A stretch of 64,000 nucleotides of DNA from Toxonevra muliebris (Eukaryota > Arthropoda > Insecta > Diptera > Pallopteridae), in assembly GCA_963691655.1 (NCBI GenBank), contig OY829328.1, forward strand, positions 27,299,890 through 27,363,889. Direction: 5' to 3'. This document shows positions 49,901 through 61,592 of the stretch, one piece after another. Each line of letters begins with the position of its first letter. The stretch's first letter is position 1. The translations under genes and the position numbers were made by a program. The notes below the pieces were generated by a model. That model had not been told where the DNA came from, ran no database searches, and saw only the letters and a program-made list of their open reading frames with translations.

Positions 49901-52900
49901 AGCAAAAGGTTCCATGGGATGCATAATGCCCATATACACTATTGGCATAATACTCTTCTTTGGCTACACTATCGTAAAGGTAGTAAATTAGATATTTTAT
50001 ATACATATATAGGTATTTTTGTGATTAGTTTAATAATAAAATATTTGGGTTTATTCATAAATCAATAGCTATTCTTAAAGAAGCCTGTACCAAACGCGCC
50101 TTATGGACCAGCACCGATTGATACCAGTTTCAGAAGAGATGTCTTTGAACAAAGGAATGGAAGACATGTTGAAGAGCTTAATGGGTCGAAATTGGGTAAG
50201 CGATGTTTTGCAGAGTATAAGGAATCAAATTCATACTATAACCATGCTATACAGGCTAACAGTTACAAAATAGATATTCAGTAGTTTGTCGGTAACTCGA
50301 ATCTCAAGTGATGAGATAAATTTTTCAAGTTATAGAGGTTTAATATTGTAGTGTTTTCGAATTGAGAGATTAAAAAAATCCACATTAATCAACATAGCCA
50401 TGGTCAAGTTTTCCCTTTCACTTATAAATGAAATTAAAATGCGAAAGAAAGTACAAACAAACGCACAAATAGTTAAATTCTGTTTTTTCAGCTAAAAACT
50501 TGTTCGTTAGAGTATGAAAAACAATATAAACTGTGTAAAGTTATTCCGATTAATAGCAAATATTTGGAATTTTCGGATTTGAATAGCTAAGACATAAATT
50601 AGGATATTTTTATTTCATGTAATATGAACAAAATTGTTATTGTTTAAACAAAGAAAAACGATTGTTAGGTACTTTTTTGTCATATTTTAAAATATATGTT
50701 TATAAACGATTTTCCTATAACCATAATATCTTTTAATCCTTTCAGTTAACCCATTTTCAACCAGTGGTCGAAAAATCGATCAGTGACTTTCGAATTTTCT
50801 GTAGTTTAGTGGTAAATGGATATAACTTAGCAAACCAGCAAATATGTTATTTTACACCTTATTATTATTATTGTTGGAGTAGCGCACTGCGAATTTCTAT
50901 AAGTTCAGCCTCCAATAGAAATTTTAATATGGATTCTACTTCTATGGAGTTGAGATTATCATCTCATATTTGGTGGTCACCCAGATTTCTTTTACGAATA
51001 TGCATTAGTGCGGGGCACTGTCTTAAGATGTGCTTCGCAGATTCCCTATCTTCTCTGCAAAACATACTAATTTCCAGTTTTCCAGATAGTTCAACCTACA
51101 ATGACCGGTTTGAATTCCTGTAATGATTCTAAGACTATTCTTTGACAAACTCATACATTCCTTAAAGCGTTTTAGGTTATAGTTTCCTAATAGTGCTTTC
51201 GAATGCTCTAGTCCTGGTCTGTGTTCCCAGCATAATTTCTTTTGATTTTCTTCTTCTTTTCTAATTAGTATAGAGAGTGTTTCTTTACCTATTCAGCAGA
51301 ATGGCTCCGGACCTATGAAAGGAGTTGATGCTCCTTTTCTTGTTAGTGTATCCGCAGATTCATTCCATTTAATCCCAATATGATCCGGAACCCAAAGCCA
51401 ATGAATCCAAAACCGATTATATAACCCAAGCGTACAAGAGACACTCCAACTCCAGTTTTGAGGTGACCTGGTGAGATTTAAGTGCATTGATAGCCGCTTG
51501 ACTATCGGTTAGGACTCAATGTTTTGGTTCCGGTAGTTAGTTGAGGAAGTGTATCTACGCATGGGCTCAGAGTATTTTATCCTCGGCCCAGATACCCCTG
51601 CACCGGTCCCTTCCTCTTTGAGAGAACCATCTGTGTGCCATGTTATCATATGATAGTCTATCTTATACGTTTAACATATACCTTCCCATTTCTTTTTGTT
51701 ACTAAGTTGTTTTTTGAATCGTTTTTTAAAACTAAGCTTTGGTTGCAAGTTGTCCCTCGGTATAGCAATTTCAGGACGCTTTCTCTCTAGAATATCAAAC
51801 ATCTTTCGATTTATTTGCCCCGATATCTTCATTAGACATCCTTAGGATAACCCTCTTCATCTGGGATTGAATGTGAATATGAAGAGGTCTAAGTTCTAAT
51901 AGGACCTCCATGGATGCCGTCGGTGGTGTATCGATCTGTGATCGATCTACAGGTCATAAATGATCTAGTAGCCTTTTTTGATATTACACTAACATGTGTT
52001 TTCAAAAGCAGTATTTTACACCTTTCTAAACTTAAATTATTTTTAGTTTGGGTCAGTTCGTATTTTTAACTGTTGTGCAAAGTTACTTTAACAAAAAAAT
52101 ATAAAAAATATTAAGGTTCGGAGAAAATACGTATTTAAAAACTCGAAATTCTTCGAATTTCAACTTGTATTAGAATTATAATTTACAACAAAAATAATAA
52201 ACGCATTTCATGGTTTACTTGCTGGGACCAGCTAAGCTCAAAAAGTATTGATATATAAATTAGACATTTTTTTCACGTTTATAGAACTTGCAAAAACTTT
52301 CATTGATTTTCACCCAGCGGTTTAGAAGCGGTTGAAAATGGGTTAAACAAATTTTGGAAAATTTTGAATTATATACACAAAAACAATATTGTGAGTTACA
52401 GGATGAAAAATATTATAAGTTACAGGATGTTTAAAATATAGAGGTTTTAAGCTTGAGAGGAAGGGAATGAAAAAACCCTCCGAATAATAGACTTTTCCAA
52501 TTCTTGAGGTTCGAGTTATAGAAGTTCAACTGTACAAATGTCTGTTTGGAAAATTTGATAACTTTTGAAGTTAATAATTCAGTTGTAAATACAAATTAAA
52601 TAATCCATTAAAAGGTATAACTGGTGTTGGTTTTTCTTCTTAAAATTTCCTGTTGAATTTTGCACGATCGGCACGAGTTTTTCGAGTAAAAATCTTTCTA
52701 TACTTCGGACGATATGAAAATATTTTTAAGATTATACTTTCTTAAAAAAAATATTTTTTATGTTGCATAGAACCAACAGGAGGATTAAACAACATTTATT
52801 TTTAAATTTTTTTCTGAAAAATTAAGTAACTGCGAAATTATACTTTTAGAAGCCTTATAGTTAGTCGGAGATTTCAAACTTCCTTTCTGTCAGCCTGTGT

Positions 52901-55900
52901 AATACGTTTTGTCAAATTAGTAAAATCTAATTTTTTTGCTATCATATTCATAATAAAATATCATTTTTATGTATTCACTGGTTTAAAAAAAGGGTGGCGA
53001 GAACATGAAAAAAGTAAGATGATATTTCTGATTTTAATACATTACAAAGCAAAAAAACAGTTTTTTTGCAAATTTTAATTTATATCATTTTAAAATATGT
53101 CCTTCTTAAACTGTGATAAAATAAGGCTTATAGTTTTATTAAAAGAAAAAGATATTTAATTATACTATGTATATAAAATTTCGATTAAATATTATGCCGC
53201 TTCAAAGACGCTAAATTCTAATTTATTATATATGAGTTATACTTATCATTATTATTAAAAATGGTTTAATTGATGTTATATGCAGTAGTATGTGCCAATA
53301 TTGTTTTAACATTGGAATTATTATTCTTTATATTCATTTATGTGTGTTTTTTTTATATATATATTTATGTTGTTTTTAATTTCAACCATTTTTTATTATT
53401 TATTTATTATAAACGCTAATTTTAAATGTTGTAACGTAAATACCCGCACTCAAATCAATACCATATAAAAAATTTTTAGGAACTAATCTGCACGATCCCA
53501 TGAGAAATGATAGTGAACTCTACAATGCAACCATAGCTACAGTTACAGCTGCAACTAATTTATCGTCGTCACTAAAACTACATCAGCAACAACATCAACA
53601 ATTACAACAACAACAACAGTATAAACAGGGCATGGCGTCATCTTCTCCCGGTGTTAGTGGTTACAATAGAGAAACTGAAAAATTAATGGAAATTGAAAAA
53701 CTGCGACAGAAACTTGAAGATACCGAAAGAGAGATGGCGAAACTAATCGCTGCAATGAATTCTGATCAATACGAAGCTAAGGTTAGAATTAACAAAATTA
53801 CAAAAAAAAAAATGGTTATTTTTAGTTTATAGGTTTCACATGTACGAGCAAATTCTAGAATTGTGCGGTTAAACTATTAATCGAATAATCAGCATACAGA
53901 TCAATCGATAATCAGAATTTTTTAATAAAGTCAGAAAAGTAGATTATTCGATTAATGATTATGTTTAGTCACAAAGCACAATCTCTAATATATTTACTAA
54001 AAGTAATTGTGGCTCATCATTTCAGACATTGTTCATTATCAGCAAATCTGTTTTCTTTAATTCAAAATATAATATTTTCTTTTCTGTTTATATAAAATAT
54101 TTGTTCTTTTACAGAAAGCACTATTAGTTTTATCTTTTTTTATCGATTGCTATTCTAATTCTTTAAAATTAATATTTTCATTTTCAAGATGATCGCCATA
54201 CAATTTATAAAGCGGCAACCACATTAAAATAGACTCTTCAAATCAAAGCAAATCCAAAACATTTCAATATATAATCAGTATAAGTACATGAAATATTTAA
54301 TATCAATATGTGCAATGAAACCAATGAAACCTTGTATGACTTCCTAAAAATATCCTACTCAAAAATGGCATGAGGTCCAAAATTTCTGTTTTGCGATTTA
54401 TTAAGAAACAATATTAAACTAATAATTAAAAATCTCTCGTATCTTTTCATCACGTAAAATTGAAGGCTTGTTATAAAAAAGCATGATCAGTAAACTAACA
54501 AAAAAATAAATAATACAAACAGCTAAGAAGGGGACATATTTTAAGTGATTTTCTTTTGTTTTTAATATATTTTTCAAAATTTATCTTCTTTCTACATTTC
54601 ACTTATATCATCATTAGAAATCATATACATAAATCATTAAAAAGATTCATTTCACTGCGTAAACTACATATTCACCAAAATACTCGTATAGTTCGTTTTA
54701 ACTGAGAACTATATATTGTATGTTAAGAGAATTTTACGCTCACTCAGTGAAAACAAACGACTATGATTGGTCAATTGAAATCATTGAGAGAGAACTATCT
54801 TCGTTTTATGCATGTTTAGAAATATAAACTCTTTTGGCTCGAACTATATATGACAATGGTTTCTATGTTTCGTAAACTATAAGGCAAATAATAAAAGTTT
54901 ACAAGCCAGTATATTTTATGAGTATGGTTTAATGTAAAACTCCTTAATAAAAAATGATATTAAATTTGTTTTTAGACGAGTTACTTGCAACTATCAAATT
55001 GTTTTGAAAAGAGGAACATGACAGTCGCAAGCAACTAGTTTTATCGGCTAAAATCAGACCACTCAGTTTACGATATGGTTTACAAATTGGAAATGAATTG
55101 CACTATTGCGTTCATTTAAAAATTAAAAAATTCATAAAAAATATTTTTTGCATACAATACATATTTTGTATTTGTTTCTTGTTTATTATTTTTTATATTA
55201 TGTATATAAATGACAAAATTTAATTTTTGCAATTCAATATCGGAAATCCCCGAAAACAAAAATAGTTGTAACAGCAATTCAAGGTTTAATTGACGCTGCT
55301 GACGAGCAATTAAAAGTACGAGAGAAAAATGCGACTTCTGATTTATCTAAGGTTAGCTTAAAAATCGTTATACTAGTTGTGAAAAACTGATCTAACTGAA
55401 ATTTGTTTTTTTTTTTAGAAAAAAATTTCTTTTTAACATAAATTCGTATTAACTTTTCTACTATTCTACTAAGCTAAAATGTTTATTGTGTGTTGTCGTT
55501 CTTAATTTATTTATTTCAATACAACAAAAATAATAACAATAACTTGCAATGAGATGGAAAAAATTAACTTTCAACTAATTTTGAAATTAATTACTTTTAT
55601 TTAATTTTCACTAATCGATTTTGAACAATTTTTTGTGCTTGTCTGTTATATTTTTAAAATGTAAAAACTTTCAATTAAATAAATCTCAATTTTCTCTATT
55701 GATTAGAAATCAAACGAAAATTCGAATTCGAACAATAGAGACATTTCCAATGGGCATACAAAAGCATCTGAGCATGATCCAGATAATATTGATGATACAA
55801 AAATTGGCAATGATAGTAATGTAGCTGTAGATGAAGAATCCCATGTTGAACATAACAAAGAGACTCGCCAACACAAAAGAAAAGTAGAAAACAAGCATAT

Positions 55901-57764
55901 GCAACAACGAAGGCGTAGAGATAGAAGTGCTGATAGATCGGTTGAGGTAAGATTTACCAAACGGTTTCATAAAAAAGTATATTTTTGTATAAGTATATGG
56001 TAGATTGTTTGTAGTTGTTGGAGTTGCTATTTTTTTATTATAATTTTGTAATTTAGGTTCTTGGAATGGAGGTAACAGCAAGTTGCGAGGGTGGCCAAAA
56101 GTGGACTGGACGCCCTCCAACTCCTGTTTTCTTTTCACATAACGAACATGTAAGTGTTCCTTTTCCTATTTCCCCCAGTTTCGCAATCCAAACCCAAAAC
56201 TAAAAATTTTATAAATTTTCAAAATAATAGACCTTCAAAGTTCCAAGAACAGTAATACTAAAACTATTAGAATTTTATTTTGCTATCACTTTAAACGCTT
56301 CCGCTATAAAAATAATTAGAGATGGGGCTGTTCTATAAATAGATGATTTGAGCTTCAAATTCAAGATTTTGATTAAGCATAAAAAACGCGAGTAAAATAT
56401 TAATTAATTGTGAGGCTTTATTAACATTTTTAATCAAATTAGAAAATAGCGAAGGTGACCAGTTGTTCTGTGACAGAAATGGGGCAAGACGTATAAGTTG
56501 TATTCTAGTAAAAAATTTTAGGGCAGTGTAATTTTATTCATTTTTTTTTTTAAATGTTGTTTATTTTTAACCATTCCATGGGTGATAAAAAAAACCTTTT
56601 CTTAGATGACGGAGATATCTGGAAATATAAATTATTTGACAAGCACTGTAGGTACGTAATAGTGTTGCAAACTGCAAAATATACTTTGCCATTTCTCGTA
56701 AGCATAAAAATAAAATTTGGGACTGGCCGCTTAGTAACTTTTTTTTCTATTTTTTGATACACTGATGTAAATTTTAGAGATTGTCAGTGATGACATGGTG
56801 ATATTGTTAGATGATTTTCATTTACAAATAAGTGCAAAATTTTGTTTGTTAATTAAAAAATTAAATCATTTTATATAGATGTTGCATATACATCGATTAA
56901 TTGAATGCTCATCACAAACTGGTTTGATGCAACTAGAGCAAGCTTTTTGGGGTTTTCATTGCTGTTTTTATTGTTGTCTACATATATAAAATCTACCAAA
57001 TCTACTGCGCTTATGTCCGTTTTTTCGTGAGCTTGAAGCCTCAGATATAATAGTAGGCGTAATTCTCGTTCAAGTATATCTTGCATTGCTGAACGAAAAA
57101 AGGGTTTCGACATCACAATTTGGTCCATTAACTCTTTTTATTTGAATCTGATAATAACTATAGAAGATATTTGATTGAACATATTGAAATTGTATCATAT
57201 TGGATACAGGGGACCGATGAGGGTTAATAGCCTCTATTATTGAATTTTATAATTGTAAATACGCATAAGAAAAGATGTATCATTGTGCTGTTTAAACAAA
57301 AGACTTAAATATAAAAACTCTGCTTAATCAAAATTGCTCGATTAACCAATTAACTGCGGTCTTATTTTTCTTATAATACTACTTTAAATAAGCAATTTCA
57401 TATATTTTTACAGTCCAGAAATGATGAGGAAAATGATATACCAGAACCACAGTCTATTTATTTAGAAGGTTCATTAGCTCATGACTCCCAAATTTTGGTA
57501 GCCGATTCAGAGGTTAAAACGGAGGAAGTCTATGATGCAGAATTCAATGGATCTTATGAGGAACCAGCTGTATATATACTCTAAATAATAGCGACTGAAA
57601 TTATTACATATTTCTAATTATAGGTTGTGCTTCGGAGTAAAATGACACTATCATTAATCAATTTGGATTCAAATCTGGAAGATAATGATGAAAATGACAA
57701 AAGCGAAGACATTGAAAGTCCTTTAGCTGATGATATCGAAATTATTGGGCACGATGAAAAGTAA
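46906..57764 (+). CDS. ric3: RIC-3, nicotinic acetylcholine receptor chaperone
   Basis: ER membrane protein that promotes folding and assembly of nicotinic receptors. Exons: 46906-47104, 47226-47333, 48133-48287, 49842-49979, 50069-50195, 53480-53781 (or 55266-55351 instead), 55707-55946, 56057-56149, 57414-57569 and 57624-57764. The form with the 53480 exon has 552 residues. TM1 lies about residues 24-40 (TAFILVTVIGCIAILWPRVF), a Pro-rich linker follows, and TM2 is about 179-203 (IMPIYTIGIILFFGYTIVKL), the family signature. A Gln-rich stretch and a coiled coil (KLMEIEKLRQKLEDTEREMA) come from the 53480 exon; the rest is a long acidic, disordered tail. AATAAA signals are at 58427-58432 and 58466-58471. 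Introns 3 and 5 are long, and intron 5 carries a piggyBac-like element. Confidence 0.92.
50750..52342. mobile_element. piggyBac-like non-autonomous element in ric3 intron 5
   Basis: TTAA at 50746-50749 and 52343-52346 flanks perfect 13-base inverted termini CCCATTTTCAACC and GGTTGAAAATGGG, the arrangement of piggyBac-type elements. No piggyBac transposase is inside; instead a non-LTR fragment occupies about 50880-51660. About 1.6 kb long. Confidence 0.75.
50880..51660 (-). mobile_element. Non-LTR retrotransposon RNase H and C-terminal fragment
   Basis: Minus-strand reading in several frames: a DSQAAINALKS block (about 51485-51520), then WVPDHIGIKWNESADTLTRK (RNase H), then the Jockey/I-type Cys-His tail with FCREDRESAKHILRQ and CPALMHIRKRNLGDHQ (about 50960-51070). 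Stops and frameshifts make it dead. It lies inside the TTAA-flanked element. Confidence 0.75.
53480..53781 (+). CDS. ric3: ric3 exon 6a: Gln-rich stretch and coiled coil
   Basis: 302-bp exon, acceptor TTTTTAG before GAACTAATC and donor AAG then GTTAGA. It starts in phase 1 and ends in phase 0. It encodes a CAA/CAG run (HQQQHQQLQQQQQ) and a charged coiled coil. It shares start and end phases with the exon at 55266-55351, so only one of the two can be used in a frame-keeping transcript. Confidence 0.85.
55266..55351 (+). CDS. ric3: ric3 exon 6b: candidate alternative to the coiled-coil exon
   Basis: Open only in the frame reading VTAIQGLIDAADEQLKVREK, then NATSDLSK, followed by a donor (AAG then GTTAGC) like that of exon 6a. 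The acceptor is AAATAG at 55265 (86 bp) or ACAG at 55274 (77 bp); both give phase 1 at the start and phase 0 at the end. Joined to exon 5 it continues the frame into the 55707 exon (480 or 477 residues). Joined after exon 6a it would frameshift to a stop. Confidence 0.6.
56871..57128 (-). CDS. Unrecognised open frame in a ric3 intron
   Basis: An 85-residue frame antisense to ric3, between two of its exons. Its composition looks like real protein: MSKPFFRSAMQDILERELRL, LLYLRLQAHEKTDISAVDLV, then DNNKNSNENPKKLALVASNQ. No family recognised. It has no obvious neighbouring exon, so it may be the remains of a transposon gene or a captured host exon. Confidence 0.3.
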   Translation of the reverse strand: MDQIVMSKPFFRSAMQDILERELRLLLYLRLQAHEKTDISAVDLVDFIYVDNNKNSNENPKKLALVASNQFVMSIQLIDVYATSI

Positions 57765-58562
57765 ATTAGTTTTTAGTTGGATGTATTTATATTTATTGGA
57801 TTAAAACGTGTGATTAAATAAACTCAATACGGTATACGTAATCATGAAATTTAATGAATATTGTAAGCTCGATTTGTGTTGTACTTAAAAAATATGCACA
57901 TTTATAATTTCATGTACTTATGATATCGAGGTAAACTTTTGATTCATCAATGTATATGTATGTAAATTTCTCACTGATTTTTTCATAATTGTTTGAAGAA
58001 ATATATACAATTTTTCCCTAAACATCAAGCAACAACAAGAACAGTATAAAAACAATATACTTCCATTGCATGGGAAATATTGCCAAATGTTTTAATAATA
58101 CCTAAATTGCATTTTTTTTCTCTCTCTCTCTGTCTATTTAAAATTTGATGTTATTAATTGTTAAATTCAATGCTAAATCCAAAATGTATGAAATAATATG
58201 CTCAAAATGATTTGTATGCCAAATATTGAAATTATATTTTATTGTTAGTAGTAGTAAATAATAATGACTAAACAAAAAATGTGCCCTCAATGTTGAAATC
58301 TAGTCCTCTTTTTTAAAAACTTCATTATGTTCATGGAGTATCTATTGAACTTTTGTATCATTTATATAATTTTATCATTGTTATTATTTTATTGTCACAG
58401 CATGTGTATTTAATTGAATATCCATAAATAAATTGTAGAAGGGAATTCGTCAAGCTAAATTTTCAAATAAACTCTAATAAAGTGAATACATATAAATTAG
58501 GTCCGCTTTAATTTTATGGCAATTACAAGAAACATACACTGGACATTTTGCTAATTTTTTCA

Positions 58563-58905
58563 TGGGGTTATTGGTAATCATTATGTGAGAAAATATAACA
58601 GTCGGAAGCTTACCTCATATACACGAGAAAGGTAGAACTTGGTATTTATTGTAGATATGATCAAGGAATTTTATATACTTAAAAACATTATTATTATCAT
58701 AGGTATAATATCATGCAACAAATAGGATAGGTCGAGTGATAACCACGCATACCTGAGGTGAAATTTTTAAGACGCTATGTCTTGGAACGCACTGCAGATA
58801 TTGTATTGAAATTACATATGCTGGTATATTCATATCGCATGGTAAAAATTATTACGATTGGAATAGTGCCACTTCTACCTCTCATACATAAAAAATTTTA
58901 ATTTT
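58563..58905. repeat. Dispersed repeat shared with 8745-8990
   Basis: Carries GTTATTGGTAATCATTATGT, GTAGATATGATCAAGGAATT, ACATATGCTGGTA and GATTGGAATAGTGCCACTTC, in line with the copy at 8.7-9.0 kb. It lies just past the ric3 poly(A) signals. Confidence 0.55.
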
Positions 58906-59519
58906 TAATTTTAGTCAATAAGGCTTTAAACTGACTCGGCATACCAATTTTTATTTGATTACTACTTTAACTGAATTAAATAAAACGCCTTGGATAATTA
59001 CATATGATTTTGGTAAGTTCTAGATGATTTTTATACATTATTTTAAAGTAGATACTTTACACCTTTTTTCATCCATCAAAGAAAAAAATCTAATTAGAAT
59101 TTCCTGTGTATGGAATATGATGGAAGAGCTATGGAGAGCAAGTTCATATACTTTTGGATTCGAACCAACATTTTCGAATTTTTGAGTTTTGGCTGCTAAA
59201 TTTTTTATCGGCCCCATAATGTTTCATTTTATTTTTGTTTCGCATTTATTATACCGAGGAGTTTTAATTTAAAAAAAAATCTGTATGATTACATTATATT
59301 ATTTTTCCCCCAATTGAATTAAAAATGAAAAATTCATAAGATATCTCAGGTCACAACTCAACCGATAAGCAGATGTTACAAACTAATCTTGATAACTTTG
59401 TGCAATGGTGCAATAAAAACTTTATAATTTTCAACCTAGAGAAGTGTAAAGTTATATAGTATATGCAAGGAGTTTATAATTATGTAGAATACATGTGATT
59501 TTACTAAATTAAAGGATGA

Positions 59520-60420
59520 ATTTTTAGACTCAATATCGACCAAAACCTTGAACTAGACCAAAAACTAATGCAAGATATTTTATCAATGTTCATACCAAAG
59601 TTTCGAAATAAAATTCAAACACTTTTTTTCAGATCGAAACTCAAACCAAGAAAAGGACCAAATTCAGATCGAAAATCTGGATCAAATGAGACCAAATTCA
59701 GACCAAAACCTTGATTAACTTATTATTGCCCAGCCAGTATGTTCACTTACCAGCACTTTGTTCAAGCATATAACTTCATATATGTGACCTATGACTTGTC
59801 TGACGGATTTATATTGTTAAATGATCTATTTAGAAAAAACAATTTGAATTAAGAACAAATTTTGATGAAAAAATTTGATACATCTCTATATTTTCAGTCA
59901 TTTTTGGTCGAAACAAAAACCAGAAAAAAAATTAGATTAAAGTAACAGTTGATTTGGATAGTACTTCAAACGAACTTTCATAATATATATTCATATCACT
60001 CTTAGCATTGATATCGCATTGGTAGTAAGTAAGTTTATTATCTCCAACTCTATTTTTATGAAAAATTAAATATATCGTAATTTGACCAAAAATCCAATAC
60101 ATTTTAAATTTCAACGAGATCTGTACACGCTTTCGGGTACCGAGCAACAGCCGGTTAAAAAAACAATGTTCGGTCCAAAATTCCAACAAAAATCGACCAA
60201 AATGATGCTAAATTCAGATAAAAACTCTAACTAAAAACCAAAAATTCAGACCGAATCCAAACCACAATGAATTTAAAATTCATTCCAAAATTAAAATAAA
60301 ATTTAGACCACAACTTAGACCAATAGTTAGACAAAGTTTTAGGCCGAAAGGACGCCAACTACCGAATGAAACCAACCTGAAATTCAGACCAAAAACTAGT
60401 GGGAATATCTGATAAATATT
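59520..60420. repeat. Degenerate short tandem-like repeats (AAATTCAGACCAAAA)
   Basis: Phrases such as AGACCAAAACCTTGA, AAATTCAGATCGAAAAT, AAATTCAGACCAAAACC, AAATTCAGACCGAATCC, AATTTAGACCACAACTTAGA and AAATTCAGACCAAAAACTAG are scattered in two clusters (59525-59715 and 60190-60405). An open frame on the minus strand across the second cluster is a by-product. Confidence 0.5.
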
Positions 60421-60840
60421 CATACTAAAAAATTGGTATATGGTAAAAAATATTACACCATGAATATGGTTGATTTGGCAACACTGAAACTCATCTACAT
60501 TGCTCGTTACGTATGTGTGCAGCTGTTTTTGACAACTCGCAACCAGAAACTGTTTTGGTCGAAAATTACGTAAATTAAGTAAGTGCTTAAAATGATTTAA
60601 ATAAATTTGCAAATAAAACAATTCGATGTAGAGTTGACAAAATCTGTTGTAATGAAAATTAAAATATGGATAGTTTTTCGTAGCTTATAGTCCTGCAGTT
60701 TTTGACGCTAGAGTTGACTGTCAAGGCAATGCAAACTTTGTGGCCGGCCACCCGTTTTTTTATCAAATTTATTTTTGCAAACTTCTTATTTAATATGAAT
60801 AAAAGAATTTAAATTATTATTATTGCAGCCCACGATCACA

Positions 60841-61477
60841 ATGTCATTTCTGAAATCACAATATTACGACCAACCTGACGGTAAAGATGCATTTGGGAAA
60901 ATTGTTGCCACCAACAAATTTGCTGTTGCTGGAGGTCTTGCTTGGGGTACAATTGATGTACTGATGCTAACCAAAACGCAAGGATACATACCTACATTGG
61001 CTCGTTTTGCCTACAATATAGGCCCATTCATGGGCATAGCCTCTGCCTTCACTTTGGCTACGTATGTTTCGACAAATGTGCGCGGCAAAGACGATAAGTA
61101 AATGAATTTCATTATAGTAGAGATTGACCAATATTGAACTAAAAGACCGATTTAAAATTTTTTAGACTTAACTACCTAATTGGTGGAATGGCTGCTGGTG
61201 GTGTTTATGGCGCATGGAAACGTAATCATGTTGCTGGTTTAGTTATGGGCGTGTTCTTTGGTAATGATCTTTATTTAATATTTAATTATTGCGGCAATGC
61301 AATATTTTTAATTTGAAATTTTCAGGTATTGCTGGCGCTGTAAAAAAACTTTCCAAAGAAGAAGGTTGGGAATTCTTTCCAACAGTTCCAACACACGAGT
61401 ATGGTTCACTCAGTGGTACCACACATGACTATACATTAATGGCTGAACGTCCAAAGAATTGGTCTACAGGCGAATAA
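60841..61477 (+). CDS. ND-B14.7: NDUFA11 / ND-B14.7, respiratory complex I accessory subunit
   Basis: Predicted 167-residue inner mitochondrial membrane subunit of NADH dehydrogenase; related to the Tim17/22/23 family. Exons: 60841-61097, 61166-61260 and 61326-61477, GT-AG and in frame. Family features: QYYDQPDGKDAFGKI near the N-terminus, then small-residue-rich membrane segments (AVAGGLAWGTIDVLML; ASAFTLATYVSTNVR) and the conserved LNYLIGGMAAGGVYGAWKR, comparable to DPLNYFLGGCAGG in the human protein (141 residues). Then GVFFGIAGAVKKLSKEEGWE. The extra C-terminal tail (YGSLSGTTHDYTLMAERPKN) is longer than in mammals. A 5' UTR intron is likely: donor GTAAGTGC at 60579 and acceptor TATTGCAG ending 60827, 13 bases before the ATG. 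AATAAA is at 61587-61592. Confidence 0.93.
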
Positions 61478-61592
61478 TTTCAAAGTACATACATATATTG
61501 AAATTCCTTTTTAAATACGTTATTAGTAAATCATGAAAAAATGTTATTGCAATTAATATGAAAAACTCAAAACGAAGCTATTACAAAATAAA

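Noticed and set aside
60280..60621. Minus-strand open frame of 113 residues
   Set aside because: Its sequence follows from the AAATTCAGACCAAAA repeats and the 5' UTR region of ND-B14.7; composition is repetitive.
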